This document shows positions 1 to 6,832 of a DNA stretch of 19,405 bases, piece by piece. The translations under genes and the position numbers were made by a program. Position 1 is the first letter of the stretch, and the number at the start of each line of letters is the position of its first letter. Below the pieces are notes generated by a model that worked only from the letters and a program-made list of their open reading frames with translations, was not told where the DNA came from and searched no databases. The stretch is from an uncultured Oscillospiraceae bacterium (lineage in GTDB: Bacteria > Bacillota > Clostridia > Oscillospirales > Oscillospiraceae), in NCBI GenBank assembly GCA_959022875.1, contig CAUFAM010000004.1:1-19405 (forward strand). Direction: 5' to 3'.

Positions 1-202
1 TAGGAATGGGGCCGGGAGAGGACTGGGCAATTGCGGTGATGTCCAGCATCTCCTCTTCTTCCAGCCACTGAAGCTCTTCCACAAATTTCTTCTTCATCAG
101 GGATACAATCACAAAGCCGCCGCCAAAAGTAAATGCGCTGAGCAGGAAGGTGGCCTTAAACAGCTGCCACAGCATCCGTGCCGGGTTTTCCTTGGTTCTC
201 AT
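1..202 (-). CDS. Chromate transporter (CHR) family protein, N-terminal fragment
   Basis: A leftward reading frame stays open from an ATG at 202 to the window edge, giving the first 67 residues. It begins MRTKENPARMLWQLFKATFL and continues into AFTFGGGF at about residues 23-30, a WLEEEEMLDI stretch and AQSSPGP near the cut. A first amphipathic/membrane segment, then FGGG, then a PGP-containing motif is the usual start of CHR-domain membrane transporters. These export chromate in some bacteria, but the real substrate of short Firmicute members is mostly unknown. An AAAGGGGA ribosome binding site sits 7 nt upstream of the ATG. The gene is divergent from the LysR regulator at 337, which suggests, but does not show, that it is a target of that regulator. 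The rest of the gene lies outside the window. Short Firmicute CHR genes often come in pairs, so a second half could follow. Confidence 0.8.
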   Translation of the reverse strand, partial: MRTKENPARMLWQLFKATFLLSAFTFGGGFVIVSLMKKKFVEELQWLEEEEMLDITAIAQSSPGPIP

Positions 203-245
203 AATAGAGTCCCCTTTCTCTTTCATCCGTTTCGCTTGAGGTGTG

Positions 246-319
246 TTAATCATACCACAGTTTTTTCATAATGAAAAATTCTTTATCTTTATTTATATAT
301 AATTCTGTGTTATGATTAA
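246..319. promoter_or_regulatory. Divergent operator region between chrA-like gene and lysR
   Basis: Two 15-bp arms, TTAATCATACCACAG (246-260) and CTGTGTTATGATTAA (305-319), are inverted copies of one another with one mismatch, 44 bp apart. Between them lies an exact 17-bp palindrome, TTTTTCAT-A-ATGAAAAA (262-278). A TATAAT at 298-303 is a good -10 for the LysR gene, though I see no convincing -35 for it. On the other strand, TATGAT within the left arm could be the -10 for the transporter gene. LysR-type proteins commonly bind such dyads and regulate both themselves and a divergent neighbour. Assigning these repeats to this regulator is inference. Confidence 0.6.
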
Positions 320-336
320 ACCAAGGAGGAATGGGA

Positions 337-1254
337 ATGCTGGATTTCAGAATGGATACCTTTTTGGCCGTATGCCGCCACATGAATTACACAAAAGCCG
401 CCCAGGAGCTAAACCTCACCCAGCCCGGAGTGTCTCAGCACATCCATTGGCTGGAGGAGCAATATGGGGTCAAGCTATTTCAATATGCCAACAAGCGCCT
501 GTCCCTGACGCAGGAGGGAGAGCACCTGCGCAACGTGGCCCTCACCATGAAGCACGACACCCAGAGTCTTCGACGCAGCTTTCAAGAGCCCGGCCCGCTG
601 GCCCATAGATTGGTCATGGGGGTGACGCCCACGGTGGGAATGTACCTGCTCCCCAAGCCCCTGGCCCGGTATCACAGCCTCTATCCCCAATCCCCCATTA
701 CCCTGCGGGTATCCAATACCCAGACGCTTTGCAGCGCCCTGGATCAAGGGGAACTGGACTTCGCCATTGTGGAAGGCTTTTTCTGCAAGAGCGACTATGA
801 TTCCCTCCTCTACCGCCGGGAACCCTACCTGGCCGTGTGCGGTGCTGGGTATTCCTTTCCCCACCGCCCCCGGGTATTATCCGACCTTTTGGGGGAAACT
901 TTGCTTGTACGTGAGCCCGGATCGGGTAACCGGGAGATTATTGCCCGGGCCCTGAGCCGGGAAAATCTCGCGGTGGACGATTTTCGCTCGGTGATACAGG
1001 TCAGCGACATGAATGTGCTTAAAGAGCTTCTGCTGCTAGGCTGCGGGGTAGGGTTTCTTTACCAGGCGGCCGCCCGGCCCCAGCTGGAGCAGGGCACCCT
1101 TCAAGCTATTCCCCTGGAAGACTTCCACGAGAGCCACGACATCACCTTTCTTTGGCGCAAGGGCAGTGTATTTGCGCCCCGGTACCGGCAGCTTTATGAG
1201 CTGCTCACGGCGGGCGAAGAGGAAATTGTCCCACCAGAGCCGAAGAATGATTGA
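337..1254 (+). CDS. LysR-family transcriptional regulator
   Basis: The 305-residue product has the LysR layout. The N-terminal winged helix-turn-helix covers roughly residues 1-60, with LAVCRHMNYTKAAQELNLTQ followed by PGVSQHIHWLEEQYGVKLF. A linker helix follows, then a periplasmic-binding-protein-like effector domain from about residue 88 (LVMGVTPTVGMYLLPK) to the end. Length is typical for the family. An in-frame ATG at 331 exists, but the AAGGAGG at 323-329 leaves only 1 nt to it and 7 nt to the ATG at 337, so 337 is preferred. The gene is divergent from a CHR transporter gene and followed by a siroheme/ferredoxin protein gene, so a role in sulfur or nitrogen oxyanion response is possible. 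The ligand cannot be read from sequence. Confidence 0.92.
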   Translation: MLDFRMDTFLAVCRHMNYTKAAQELNLTQPGVSQHIHWLEEQYGVKLFQYANKRLSLTQEGEHLRNVALTMKHDTQSLRRSFQEPGPLAHRLVMGVTPTVGMYLLPKPLARYHSLYPQSPITLRVSNTQTLCSALDQGELDFAIVEGFFCKSDYDSLLYRREPYLAVCGAGYSFPHRPRVLSDLLGETLLVREPGSGNREIIARALSRENLAVDDFRSVIQVSDMNVLKELLLLGCGVGFLYQAAARPQLEQGTLQAIPLEDFHESHDITFLWRKGSVFAPRYRQLYELLTAGEEEIVPPEPKND

Positions 1255-1279
1255 CAGGGAGAAAAAAATCCGCTATCCT
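1251..1279 (+). promoter_or_regulatory. Promoter of the AsrC-like reductase gene
   Basis: TTGACA (1251-1256), a 17-bp spacer and TATCCT (1274-1279) form a near-consensus sigma-A promoter. The -35 overlaps the LysR stop codon, so the reductase has its own promoter rather than relying only on read-through. Transcription would start near 1286, giving a leader of about 90 nt that contains two hairpins. Confidence 0.65.
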
Positions 1280-1293
1280 GTTGGTGCTGACAC

Positions 1294-1353
1294 AAACCGT
1301 AGGAGACAGGGAAGCTTCTACGGTTTCTAAATGAGCGCCATAAATAGCGGCGC
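1294..1353 (+). other. Leader hairpins upstream of the reductase gene
   Basis: AAACCGTAG (1294-1302) pairs exactly with CTACGGTTT (1318-1326), and the stem can extend 3 more pairs with one G-T. A second short repeat, GCGCC (1335-1339) with GGCGC (1349-1353), follows. Neither is followed by a T-run, so they are not plain terminators. They could be a 5' stabilising structure, an operator or part of an RNA regulator. I do not recognise a known riboswitch. Confidence 0.5.
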
Positions 1354-1376
1354 ATTGATATAGGAGGTATATCCCC

Positions 1377-2306
1377 ATGAGCCAGAACAAAGCCAGTGTC
1401 CCCCAGAACGAAATCACCAGGGTAAAGGGACTGGGATTTTTGTGGGACAAGCGTACCCCTGACCAGTTTAACGGCCGGGTCATTACCCGAAACGGCAAAA
1501 TTACCGCCAAGGAGTGCGCCACTGTGGCTGAGGCTGCCCGGCGTTTTGGCAGCGGCGAGGTGGCCATGACCACCCGGCTGACCATGGAGATCCAGGGCGT
1601 GCCCTTTGAAAACATTGAGCCGCTGCGCCAGTTTTTGAGAGAGGAAGCCGGGCTGGAGACCGGCGGAACCGGTGCCAAGGTGCGCCCGGTTACCGCCTGC
1701 AAGGGTACCACCTGCCAGTATGGTCTGATTGACACCTATGCCCTGTCGGAAAAGATCCACCAGCTCTTCTATGTGGGCTATGGCCAGGTAAAGCTGCCCC
1801 ACAAGTTTAAAATTGCCGTGGGCGGCTGTCCCAATAACTGCATGAAGCCCGACCTGAACGATGTGGGCATTGTGGGACAGTGGGTTCCCCAGGTAAAGGA
1901 AGAGCTGTGTAAGAGCTGCGGCCTGTGCGAAAAAGAGTGTCCCATTGGCATGGTGAAGGTAGCGGAAGGCAAGGCCATCATTGACGCCCAGGGCTGCAAC
2001 CACTGCGGCCGGTGCATCCGCAAGTGCCCCTTTGAGGCCATTGAGACTCAGACTGCCGGGTATCTGGTCTATCTGGGCGGCCGCTGGGGCAAGCGTACTG
2101 CCGTTGGACGCCCCCTGAATGTGATCATTTCCAACGAGGAGCAGGTGCTGTCCCTGGTGGAAAAGTGCATCCTTCTCTTCAAGGCCTACGGCCAGCCCAA
2201 GGAGCGCTTTGCCGATACTGTCGCCCGTTTGGGCTTTGACAAGGCTCAGGAGATGCTCCTGTCCAACGAGCTGCTGGAGCGCAAGGCTGAGATCCTCGCC
2301 CAATAA
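1377..2306 (+). CDS. Siroheme/[4Fe-4S] sulfite- or nitrite-reductase-like protein with 2[4Fe-4S] ferredoxin domain (AsrC-like)
   Basis: The 309-residue protein combines a ferredoxin-like N-terminal half-domain and a siroheme/[4Fe-4S] reductase core (about residues 1-170) with a two-cluster ferredoxin insert (about 174-225) and a short C-terminal helical part. Likely ligands for the coupled siroheme cluster are C108 and C113 (ACKGTTCQYG) and C151 and C155 (GGCPNNC). The ferredoxin cysteines are C178/C181/C184/C188 and C207/C210/C213/C217. This matches the general plan of anaerobic sulfite reductase subunit C, which reduces sulfite to sulfide. The first pair is spaced C-X4-C rather than the more usual C-X5-C. 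No AsrA or AsrB partner is next to it, so its electron donor and true substrate are open. An AGGAGG at 1362-1367 fixes the ATG. It sits between its own promoter and terminator as a single-gene unit. Confidence 0.85.
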   Translation: MSQNKASVPQNEITRVKGLGFLWDKRTPDQFNGRVITRNGKITAKECATVAEAARRFGSGEVAMTTRLTMEIQGVPFENIEPLRQFLREEAGLETGGTGAKVRPVTACKGTTCQYGLIDTYALSEKIHQLFYVGYGQVKLPHKFKIAVGGCPNNCMKPDLNDVGIVGQWVPQVKEELCKSCGLCEKECPIGMVKVAEGKAIIDAQGCNHCGRCIRKCPFEAIETQTAGYLVYLGGRWGKRTAVGRPLNVIISNEEQVLSLVEKCILLFKAYGQPKERFADTVARLGFDKAQEMLLSNELLERKAEILAQ

Positions 2307-2332
2307 TTTAAAAAACATACCACGCTAGATAA

Positions 2333-2364
2333 AAAACGTCCGTCCCTCTGGGGACGGACGTTTT
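2333..2364 (+). terminator. Rho-independent terminator after the reductase gene
   Basis: AAAACGTCCGTCCC and GGGACGGACGTTTT form a perfect 14-bp stem around a TCTG loop, with a terminal T-run at 2361-2364. It lies 27 nt after the reductase stop codon. Confidence 0.85.
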
Positions 2365-2531
2365 CGCTGTAAATAGTTTACTCCAGGTCACCCTCTGCTG
2401 TCTTTCCGTTCGTCCGGTGAAAATTTTCCTTTTGGTTGCACAGAAAGATACAACATCCCCTTGTTGCCTTCCGTCCATGAAGAGGCCCACAGCGGCCAAC
2501 ACCCAATTCAAATCAGAACGGAGGATTTCTT

Positions 2532-3014
2532 ATGGCAACCAATCACACAGCTAATTACCAACTTAATCAATGGGAGGCAACCGACCAGGTGCTGCGCACC
2601 GACTTTAATGAGGACAATGCCAAAGTGGACAGCGCCCTGAAAGACCTGTCTACCTCGATTCAGCAAAACAGCACCCAGATTTCCCAGCTTCGTCAGCAAA
2701 TGGCCACGCTGGGCAACTGCCTGATCTACCAGACAAGCTATGTGGGGACGGGCAGCGGGGCGGTAACGCTCACATTCCCCCACAAACCAGCTATCATCCA
2801 GGTGGTTCATCCAACTGAATCTTACCTGTTCATCGCGGCACAGGGCTGCAGCTACGCACTGTCCTTCTTGAATAGCTCTTCCATCGGCGCTAACTTGTTT
2901 ACATGGAATGGGAAGACGGTAAGCTGGACCAACCCCAGAGGAGAAGTAATATACCAATGCAATGTAGAAGGTGAAACCTATTACGTTATCGCTCTCTTAG
3001 ATACGTCAAACTAA
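2532..3014 (+). CDS. Phage tail-fibre-like hypothetical protein (orphan)
   Basis: The 160-residue product starts MATNHTANYQLNQWEATDQV and continues LRTDFNEDNAKVDSAL. This opening is familiar from tail-fibre or base-plate-associated proteins in Firmicute prophages, where NYQLNxW and RTDFNEDNxKxD recur. A short coiled-coil-like stretch (about residues 36-60, SIQQNSTQISQLRQQMATLG) is followed by a beta-rich C-terminal part with Ser/Thr/Gly and aromatic residues. There is no signal peptide or membrane segment. CGGAGGA at 2519-2525 lies 6 nt from the ATG. No other phage gene is visible nearby, so this may be a prophage remnant or a gene co-opted by the host. Its function is not known. The assignment rests on remembered family motifs, not a search. 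Confidence 0.7.
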   Translation: MATNHTANYQLNQWEATDQVLRTDFNEDNAKVDSALKDLSTSIQQNSTQISQLRQQMATLGNCLIYQTSYVGTGSGAVTLTFPHKPAIIQVVHPTESYLFIAAQGCSYALSFLNSSSIGANLFTWNGKTVSWTNPRGEVIYQCNVEGETYYVIALLDTSN

Positions 3015-3050
3015 AAAACCTCCCCGGCCGAAGCCGGGGAGGTTTTTTTT
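3013..3050. terminator. Bidirectional terminator between the tail-fibre-like and S-layer genes
   Basis: CCTCCCCGGC (3019-3028), a CGAA loop and GCCGGGGAGG (3033-3042) form a GC-rich stem with eight T after it on the + strand. The A-run before it supplies six T on the other strand. It starts inside the 2532 gene's stop codon and lies 36 nt from the end of the convergent S-layer gene, so it can serve both. Confidence 0.9.
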
Positions 3051-3085
3051 GAGCTAATGCTCTCGCAGGTTATTTAGACCAGTGA

Positions 3086-6000
3086 TTACTTAACAATGAT
3101 AACGTCAGAGGCGATACCATCAACCACCAGGCGATAGGAACCAGCGCCAGCATCACTCAGGCTCTTAGCGAAGAAGCCAGTGTAAGTGGGGAAGGTATCG
3201 GTAGAAGCATCCACAGTGCCGCTCTTCACGACAGTGTAGCCGCCCACGCCGGCCTTCTGCAGCTCGTACTTGTACTCTCCGCTGGTGATGTTGTTGTTGC
3301 GACCGTCCACCAGACGGAAGGAACCGTCAGCGGTGAAAGCCACGCTGTCAATGTCGCCAGTGGGGGTGCCCCAATTGGGATTACGGTAAGGATCGCAGAT
3401 GTCATCCATATCGTAGATCACCACGGAGGTGGCAACGCCCTTCTCCAGGATGGCGCTGATCACATAGTCGTGAGCAGTCTTATCCTTGACATCGTGACGA
3501 TCGTTCAGGTCGTTCACAATGGTCTTCAGGCTGTTGACGCCAGTCTCGAAGTAGGTCTTCTCGGTGTTGTTGTTGGTCTGGATCAGAACAACCTTCACAT
3601 CCTCAGCCACACGGAAGCCCTTGGTGGCGTCGGTGTTCAGCCACAGAGTGCGGCCGGTCAGGTCCAGATCCTCAGAGTTGATCAGCTTGTTGCCATCGCT
3701 GTAGTACAGGACGGTGTCCTTCTGATCAACAGCCTTATAGATATCATTGTAATCGGTGACGATCTCGTACTTGCTGGCATCCAGAGCCTCGCCAGCCTTC
3801 TCAACATCGATGACGTTGCCATCGGCGTTGAACTTCACCTGATACCAGGTGTGCTGAGCCATGCTGCCCAGCTCGCTCAGGCCGTCGCCGACCTCGGTCA
3901 GAACAACTTCCTCACCGTTCAGGACAACCTTGCGGCTCCAAGTCCACTGATCAGCGGTCTTGTCGTAGGTCTCCTTGAAGACGGAGGAGCTGTGGACGTA
4001 CACCAGGTTCTTGGCAGAGCCGGCGTCCTCGCCCACCACAACAGCAGCGATCACGTCGCCGTCGTCGTTGTACAGGCTGTACACGCCGCTGGAGAACTTA
4101 TTGCCCACAGTGATGGGAGTCTTGCTGTCCTCAGCCTCAGCCTTAGCGTCGTCGTTGTTCCAAGCAGACAGGGACACATTGCCGATGCCGGTGGCCACGC
4201 TGTCCACGCCATCAATGATGCCGTAGGCATTGGTCTTACCGTTGTTCAGCTCGCCCACGGAGACAGTGACGTACACGGTCTCGTCGGTGCCGTAGATCTT
4301 CTGCAGGCCGTTGCCGTTCTGGCCGGACTTACCGTCCACAGAGATGTGGCGGTCGTCGATCTTGATGACCTTGTCCTTCGCATTAGTGGTGGCGTTGAAC
4401 TGGAAGATGGAAGGCTCCTCACCCTTCTTGTAAGAAGTGGTGTCGTTGCCATTCACAACCTGCTTCACAGTGTAGACCTCGCTGTTGTTCACAGTGTAGG
4501 TGCACCAGGTGTTCAGGATGGCGTTGTCCTCGTAAACGGTCTGCAGATTAGTGTTATCGGTATACAGGTCAATCTTGCTCTTGTCCATGTTGACCTTGAT
4601 GGTCTTCATGGTGCCGTCCATAAAGATGGCGGAAGCGTCAGCGTACTGGTTCTTGATGTTGCTGTTGTTCAGCTCGATACCAGTGATGAACACGTAGTTG
4701 TTGGCCTTCTCAACCTCTTCCACGCCGATGACATAGCCATAAGCGTCCAGGAACAGGTTGTAGGTCTTGTCCTTCAGGTTGACAGTGGTGTTGCTGGAGC
4801 TGGAGTGAGTGTAGTAGTCCAGAACATCATTGTCATACTCAGCGGCGTGAGCAAACTTGTACTCGGTGCCGTCCACCTCGACGGTGCTGGGAGCGCTCTT
4901 GTTGTAGGCGGGGTTGTCGCCCTTGTTGGAGCCGGTCTCGAAGGAGTCGATCTCGGTGCCCTCGATCATCTCGGGAGCGGCCATGGTCTGGATCTTGCCG
5001 TCAGCGACGGTCACCAGGAAGGCATCGCCCTCCACCACTTCCTCGATGTCGAAGTCCTCGGCAGAGGCGGTCATGGAAACCTTATCGGGATCATTGTTAT
5101 CGGTCAGCATCTTGTAGTACACATCGCCGCTCTTAGCCACGCCGTACACGTCGAAGGGAGCAGTGTCCTTCTTCTCGTTGTAGTCATCGGAAGCGATGGC
5201 CAGGAAGGTGTTGATGATGGCGATGGTGACAATGTCCTCCTCGTTGTCCACGAAGACCTGGGTCAGAACGCCGTTGCCGGTGCCGCCGACAGTAGCGTCG
5301 TTGTTGCGGTTGATGGCGTTCTTGGTGAACCACACGGGGTCAACAGCCTTAGCAGGAGCCTCGTACTCGCCGTCGATCACGATGTCGAACTTGTAGTTCT
5401 CAACAGTGTTGCGGCTCAGCAGGTTGTACAGGGTGTCGCCAGTCACCTTGGTGGTGTACTCCTGGACCAGCAGATCGGTGTTCACATAGGTGCCGATCTC
5501 CTTGCCATCATACTCCCAGTAACGGGCGGGACGGCCGAACACGTCGGTGTCGTCGGTCAGCTTCAGGTCGCCGTTGTACAGCTCCTCACCCAGCTGGACA
5601 TAGTAACGATCATCGCTAGCGATGTTGGTGGTGCCCACATCGATGCTGTCGTACTTCTTGTTAGCGTTGGTGATGGGGGTGTACTCGGCCACATAGCCGC
5701 TGTTCCAAGTGGTGCCGTCGGGCAGCTTGATCTCAGTGCCGACAGTGCCGGTGAAGGTAACCATCTTAGCCTTCAGGCCATTCAGCACCAGCTGAGCGAT
5801 CTGGTTACGGGTCAGAGCGGTCTCAGCGTTGGCGTTGATGTTGTCGAACAGGTTGATGTAGGAAGCCTGACGGATGGTGGCGATCTGCCAATCAGTATCG
5901 AAGTCGGCCTGGTACTGGAAGTAACCCAGAGCCTTCATGATCATCAGGGCAGCCTGAGCAGCGGTCACGTTGTTGGAACCGCCGTACATGTTGTTGCCGA

Positions 6001-6337
6001 CACCAGCAACCACGCCCTCGGCGGCACAAGCGGCCACATAGGGAGCGGCCCAGTCGGGCACGTCAACAAAGGGGTTGGTACCACGATAGTAATCGTAGTC
6101 CAGGTTCAGCAGGTTGGACATAACGACAGCGATCTCGTTACGGGTGACGTTAGCGTCGGGATTGAAGTCACCGTTCTCGTCGCCGGTCATGATGCCGACA
6201 GCCTGCAGGACCTCAATGGCTTCCACGTTATCGGTAGCCTTGACGTCCTGGTAGCTCGCGCCGGTGCCGACCATCATCAGACCCATGGTCATGACGGTAG
6301 CCAGAGCCAGGCTCAGAGCCCGTTTCAGGTTTCTCAT
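3086..6337 (-). CDS. S-layer-type protein with three N-terminal SLH domains
   Basis: The 1083-residue secreted protein has a signal peptide (about residues 1-27, RNLKRALSLALATV then a hydrophobic run ending GTGA). Three SLH domains follow: about 29-81 (with NPDANVTRNEIAVVMSNLL), 88-141 (FVDVPDWAAPYVAACAAEGV) and 147-195 (TRNQIAQLVLNGL). SLH domains bind pyruvylated secondary wall polymers and anchor proteins to the cell wall. The remaining 880 or so residues are acidic, Asn/Asp/Thr/Val-rich and beta-prone, with very few cysteines and no recognised enzyme motif, as in main S-layer proteins. An upstream in-frame ATG at 6367 exists, but the GGAGG at 6346-6350 is 8 nt from the ATG at 6337 and the signal peptide starts there. 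Highly restricted codon choice, a strong promoter and a long structured leader all suggest very high expression. Confidence 0.9.
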   Translation of the reverse strand: MRNLKRALSLALATVMTMGLMMVGTGASYQDVKATDNVEAIEVLQAVGIMTGDENGDFNPDANVTRNEIAVVMSNLLNLDYDYYRGTNPFVDVPDWAAPYVAACAAEGVVAGVGNNMYGGSNNVTAAQAALMIMKALGYFQYQADFDTDWQIATIRQASYINLFDNINANAETALTRNQIAQLVLNGLKAKMVTFTGTVGTEIKLPDGTTWNSGYVAEYTPITNANKKYDSIDVGTTNIASDDRYYVQLGEELYNGDLKLTDDTDVFGRPARYWEYDGKEIGTYVNTDLLVQEYTTKVTGDTLYNLLSRNTVENYKFDIVIDGEYEAPAKAVDPVWFTKNAINRNNDATVGGTGNGVLTQVFVDNEEDIVTIAIINTFLAIASDDYNEKKDTAPFDVYGVAKSGDVYYKMLTDNNDPDKVSMTASAEDFDIEEVVEGDAFLVTVADGKIQTMAAPEMIEGTEIDSFETGSNKGDNPAYNKSAPSTVEVDGTEYKFAHAAEYDNDVLDYYTHSSSSNTTVNLKDKTYNLFLDAYGYVIGVEEVEKANNYVFITGIELNNSNIKNQYADASAIFMDGTMKTIKVNMDKSKIDLYTDNTNLQTVYEDNAILNTWCTYTVNNSEVYTVKQVVNGNDTTSYKKGEEPSIFQFNATTNAKDKVIKIDDRHISVDGKSGQNGNGLQKIYGTDETVYVTVSVGELNNGKTNAYGIIDGVDSVATGIGNVSLSAWNNDDAKAEAEDSKTPITVGNKFSSGVYSLYNDDGDVIAAVVVGEDAGSAKNLVYVHSSSVFKETYDKTADQWTWSRKVVLNGEEVVLTEVGDGLSELGSMAQHTWYQVKFNADGNVIDVEKAGEALDASKYEIVTDYNDIYKAVDQKDTVLYYSDGNKLINSEDLDLTGRTLWLNTDATKGFRVAEDVKVVLIQTNNNTEKTYFETGVNSLKTIVNDLNDRHDVKDKTAHDYVISAILEKGVATSVVIYDMDDICDPYRNPNWGTPTGDIDSVAFTADGSFRLVDGRNNNITSGEYKYELQKAGVGGYTVVKSGTVDASTDTFPTYTGFFAKSLSDAGAGSYRLVVDGIASDVIIVK

Positions 6338-6360
6338 TCGGAATTCCTCCTTTTTTATTT

Positions 6361-6479
6361 TGGCCATCCGGCTGAACCGGACGCCAATCGGGGATTTTCT
6401 CCCATATTTAGAAGTTAAATCTTTCCCGTCTCCTACACTCTTGCTTCTTTAAGGGGCGCTTCCAGTTCGCTCCGGAAGC
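6361..6479 (-). other. Structured 5' leader of the S-layer gene
   Basis: With the promoter at 6519-6547, the transcript would carry about 175 nt before its start codon. It contains TCCGG/CCGGA around CTGAA (6367-6381) with an outer TGGC/GCCA pairing (6361-6364 with 6383-6386), placed just upstream of the ribosome binding site. A GCTTCC/GGAAGC hairpin (6458-6479) lies further up. Long stable leaders are known for S-layer mRNAs in several bacteria. That this one stabilises the mRNA is inference. Confidence 0.5.
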
Positions 6480-6518
6480 CCGGGCGGGGGATAGGGGCAC
6501 TCTTCAACTTCTGGGGTA

Positions 6519-6547
6519 ATTCTATCAAAGGCAATTTTGAAAGTCAA
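6519..6547 (-). promoter_or_regulatory. Promoter of the S-layer gene
   Basis: Read on the minus strand: TTGACT (6547-6542), a 17-bp spacer, TAGAAT (6524-6519). Each hexamer has a single mismatch to the sigma-A consensus. The predicted start is near 6512. Confidence 0.8.
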
Positions 6548-6562
6548 CGGGCCGAAAGGAAA

Positions 6563-6600
6563 TGTAACAAAGGTGTAACATTGGCCCGGCCATTGTTACA
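6563..6600. promoter_or_regulatory. TGTAACA operator cluster upstream of the S-layer promoter
   Basis: TGTAACA occurs at 6563-6569 and 6574-6580 as a direct repeat with an 11-bp period, and again inverted at 6594-6600. The last two are the outer parts of a 27-bp near-palindrome: TGTAACATTGGCC (6574-6586), a central C, and GGCCATTGTTACA (6588-6600), 12 of 13 positions symmetric. The cluster begins 16 bp upstream of the S-layer -35. The 7+4+7 spacing resembles tandem sites bound by OmpR/PhoB-type response regulators. Which protein binds here is unknown. Confidence 0.6.
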
Positions 6601-6725
6601 ATCCCCATCTCTCCCCCCTTACCTTATTATATATAGCATAGAAATTGACCGGATCACAGGGGCTTTTTCAATGGCCGTTTTCCCCCCGGCTGCCTCCAGG
6701 CAACCGTTTCCTCTTTTGGAAAATG

Positions 6726-6746
6726 TTAATTTTTATTAAAAATTAA
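6726..6746. promoter_or_regulatory. A/T palindrome (UP-element-like) before the 6833 promoter
   Basis: TTAATTTTT (6726-6734) and AAAAATTAA (6738-6746) are perfect inverted arms around ATT, ending 10 bp upstream of the -35. A-tract DNA at this position often contacts the RNA polymerase alpha subunit. It could equally be an operator. Confidence 0.45.
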
Positions 6747-6756
6747 GCAGTATCCT

Positions 6757-6785
6757 TTGACGTTTTAAACAAGAAGCGTTATACT
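6757..6785 (+). promoter_or_regulatory. Promoter of the 6833 SLH gene
   Basis: TTGACG (6757-6762), a 17-bp spacer and TATACT (6780-6785) are each one mismatch from the sigma-A consensus. The leader would be about 40 nt, with GGGAGGA at 6818-6824 as the ribosome binding site. Confidence 0.8.
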
Positions 6786-6832
6786 ACCATAAAGACTGTC
6801 TCACGTACAGCCAAACAGGGAGGAATGAAATC

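Larger units (their letters stand above)
6338..6832. other. Gene-free divergent regulatory region between the two SLH genes
   Basis: This 495-bp stretch has no credible coding frame of its own. From left to right it holds the S-layer leader hairpins, the S-layer promoter, the TGTAACA cluster, an AT-rich patch around 6625-6645, a C-rich stretch near 6680, an A/T palindrome and the promoter of the 6833 gene. Apart from these, nothing was recognised in 6601-6725. Confidence 0.7.

Noticed and set aside
3470..6418. A 982-codon open frame on the + strand opposite the S-layer gene
   Set aside because: It lies antisense to a protein with a clear signal peptide, SLH domains, promoter and ribosome binding site. 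Its translation is low-complexity Val/Leu/Asp/His/Gly, the usual mirror of strongly biased codons.
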